Position numbers and translations under genes: made by a program. Positions 62,018 through 64,000 of a stretch of DNA of 64,000 bases are shown piece by piece. The stretch is from the NCBI GenBank assembly GCA_000328365.1, contig KB306105.1, forward strand, positions 138,780-202,779, read 5' to 3'. Source of the stretch: Capitella teleta. Taxonomy: Eukaryota; Annelida; Polychaeta; Capitellidae. Positions within the stretch are counted from its first letter, which is position 1. Every line of letters begins with the position of its first letter. The notes under the pieces were generated by a model. It ran no database searches, had not been told where the DNA came from, and saw nothing but the letters and a program-made list of their open reading frames with translations.

Positions 62018-62787
62018 GAATGATTTTGTGGAACTGCTAGCCTCTCGCAATTTTGACCAGAGTAGCTTCCATCTTTCGAAGTAGAGGGTTGAGTGCGATG
62101 AAGGAAGAAATGAAGGTTACATGGCATAGGTTGCTACAGCATTCATTTGTCGCATTTTTCAGCAGACGCTCTTCGAAGTACGGATAATGTCCCCATATAT
62201 CCTGTGGCGACCGACTCCACTCGCAGAACGTTCTTCTGATGAGGCATCCTACTTTGATCACACAATGATAATAACAAACCCACAGTATTTATTTTCTTGA
62301 AATTTTGAATACTTCAGAATATCAAAACATCCACTTCTCTCTAATACCTTCCATAAAGAGAACGATTCAATGGACATATTTATAAAAGTTAGGAGACCGT
62401 TTTATTCTCTACAAAATCATATATATATTACCACCAAGTGAATAACAAACCCAAGAGAATATTGAAAGACGGGAATATGAGAGTGCACTGAAAGATATCG
62501 GTAATTAAGCTATAAAAACAAAATGGCTGGTGCCAAAGCTGTCACCACCAAGAAAAAATATCCCAAGTGATATCACGCAACAAAATTGTGACTAAATATG
62601 CTACAAAAAAGGTTATTGATGAATGCAACACGATTTTTGAAAATGTAGGAAAAACGAAAAAAACTCAGCAAAAATTTCACATAAAGATGCTATCTTGGAG
62701 ATCGATGAAAACATGCAGCTACATTCCTGTGGAAACTGATTCGGAATAAGCAGGCTGGACTGTGTACGTGAAGCGTGGAATAAGACA
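62018..62787. other. Intergenic, no gene seen
   Basis: AT-rich. Short frames on both strands were considered and not supported. Confidence 0.4.
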
Positions 62788-63053
62788 TCACAGTTCATCG
62801 TGATCCGTGGGGGGAGGTGGCACTCCATACTCCCACTCCCACGCCTCTCCCACATCATCCTCTGGCACTGGTTTGGGCGTTTTCACTTCTGCATCATATT
62901 CTTTTATGAGTTTTTCAATTGCTTCTCGCGAATACATATCAGGCATATCGGCAATTCCGTCGGCTAATTTCTTAGCCAGAGAGCCATCTTTGGCCAAATT
63001 AAGATCTTCGATTGCAGACCTCTGCTCGGAATACTGCTGCATGCTGCACAAAC
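62788..63053 (-). CDS. Last exon of a protein ending in HDEL (ER resident)
   Basis: The minus-strand exon follows an acceptor ATCTTCCAG at 63054-63056, starts in phase 1 and encodes about 87 residues: a helical part (YSEQRSAIEDLNLAKDGSLA, SREAIEKLIKEYDAE) and an acidic, Pro-rich tail ending PPPPTDHDEL then stop. C-terminal HDEL is the ER-retrieval signal, so the protein should be soluble in the ER lumen if it has a signal peptide. Upstream exons lie beyond 63.1 kb and may be outside the window. I do not recognise the family. Confidence 0.55.
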
Positions 63054-63554
63054 CTGGAAGATGTAGAAAAGGAAAAATTCAATGGAGATGAAAATAACCA
63101 ATTTATTTGTGATTCAACTTGGGCACACGTAAGCTTCTCATAGCCCTCTTGGGCGACATTTCCCTATCTGCTATCAATCCCACCAAAAGCAGCATGCATG
63201 CAGATCATCGAATCGTGAAATGACAGAAATTAATTAATATCGTGAGGCACAGGACTATTAACTCAAAGCTCCAATTGACAGATGCTTACTAAATTTATTC
63301 CTGGAAATGAATACAAGACAAACTAATTCAGTGTTGATGCGGTCGACAAAATGCCCATCATTGATGATTGAACAGAGGCAGACCAAGGAAAATTATACCC
63401 CTCAACCAAGTGTCCTTGAATAGCCATCAAAGACATCACAAAGTGCTTGAAATGAAGTAACTTACATTATTTTAGGATTTGTTCTTTTCTTTGCTAATAG
63501 ACTGTAATATTGAACCTAAAACAACCATTTATGGTTGTTAGTGGAGATGTAGCG

Positions 63555-63935
63555 TGTGACTCTTCTATCAAATCAGTTGAGCATTTGAATGTGGTAACCC
63601 ACAAATGGAGTCACTTTCCTCCGCTGCCTTTGGCTCTATAATCCCCTAATGCTGTGTGTATCAAGAACAAACTATTTGTGATTTGTGAATGGCTATCTGA
63701 ATATTACTTTCCAGAATCTGATACTGATAAACGTAATCTTTATGAACTTGATTCAGCAGAAGAGTCATGGCTAACACGCTGCCCAATACCAGATGAATGC
63801 TTTGGAAGAACATTGTGTCCTTTGATGACAAAATGTTCGTTCTTGGAGGTCTTAAAAGATGCTGCATACAATATGATGCATGTTCTGATGTGTGGACCAA
63901 ATTACAGCCACCACAACATCAGTATTTTTTTTATT
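63555..63935 (+). pseudogene. Broken kelch-repeat copy
   Basis: Frames read SIKSVEHLNVVTHKWSHFPP (about 63.57 kb), KNKLFVICEW with LYELDSAEESWLTRCPIPDE (63.66-63.80 kb), and NIVSFDDKMFVLGG with YDACSDVWTKLQPP (63.81-63.92 kb). These are two to three kelch blades of the KLHL type. A stop (TAA near 63643) and a frame change near 63805 break the copy; the GG pair is mutated in one blade. It could be a processed or decayed copy of a kelch-like substrate adaptor. Confidence 0.6.
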
Positions 63936-64000
63936 TTTTTTTGAGGAGTTGAATAAACAGGCAAAATAATTCGAAGTAGAAAAGAATTGCTTCATTGAGG

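Noticed and set aside
62037-62261. Minus-strand frame ending LLRKMEATLVKIARG as an exon
   Set aside because: No family resemblance and no linked exon; it overlaps nothing that supports it.

Overview
The window comes from an invertebrate animal genome, probably marine; I cannot fix the phylum. The DNA is AT-rich, genes are sparse and split by very short introns (many 49-65 bp, with a few long ones), and transposable elements of many classes are mixed in. No bacterial features (operons, Shine-Dalgarno sites, CRISPR) are seen. Most protein genes below were assembled by joining exons at GT/AG sites with matching reading phase. Joins supported by family alignment are secure; the others are marked as guesses.

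Layout. 0-5 kb: a small gene for a secreted, extremely cysteine-rich peptide (2.7-3.7 kb). 5-7 kb: a tRNA-derived SINE and a LINE tail. 7.2-13.1 kb: a complete ten-exon gene for a CKAP2-like mitotic microtubule protein, with a long first intron full of repeats. 14.3-16.5 kb: a decayed BEL/Pao retroelement and a LINE tail. 17.8-19.1 kb: a single-domain von Willebrand type D gene. 20.0-23.6 kb: a broken env-bearing Ty3/Gypsy fossil on the minus strand, with an 8-copy 68-bp tandem array and an assembly gap. 24.0-27.6 kb: a foldback-type inverted-repeat element built from 142-bp units rich in palindromes. 27.7-28.5 kb: a small charged minus-strand gene. 29.6-32.3 kb: a second inverted-repeat element with 28-bp perfect terminal repeats, a 6-bp target duplication, GTCGCGAC palindrome arrays and an internal two-exon gene that resembles the start of a HECT domain.

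32.8-34.1 kb: a cluster of SINE copies with different tRNA-like heads, one inserted in a tRNA-Glu-like sequence. 37.8-40.0 kb: a degraded LINE. 41.1-45.7 kb: a nearly complete glutamate decarboxylase gene on the minus strand (14 coding exons), possibly with a first exon and promoter at 49.6-49.7 kb. 48.1-49.2 kb: a local duplication with palindromic repeats. 52.8-54.6 kb: a four-exon stanniocalcin-like secreted protein. 57.2-58.5 kb: a broken Kunitz-type gene and a LINE fragment. 59.1-61.8 kb: an intact intronless rhodopsin-class GPCR followed by two decayed partial copies. 62.8-63.1 kb: the last exon of a protein ending in HDEL, then a broken kelch-repeat copy at the right edge.

The genes do not form an obvious shared pathway. 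The best candidates for something undescribed are the two palindrome-rich inverted-repeat elements, especially the one at 29.6-32.3 kb, and the composite-headed SINE family.
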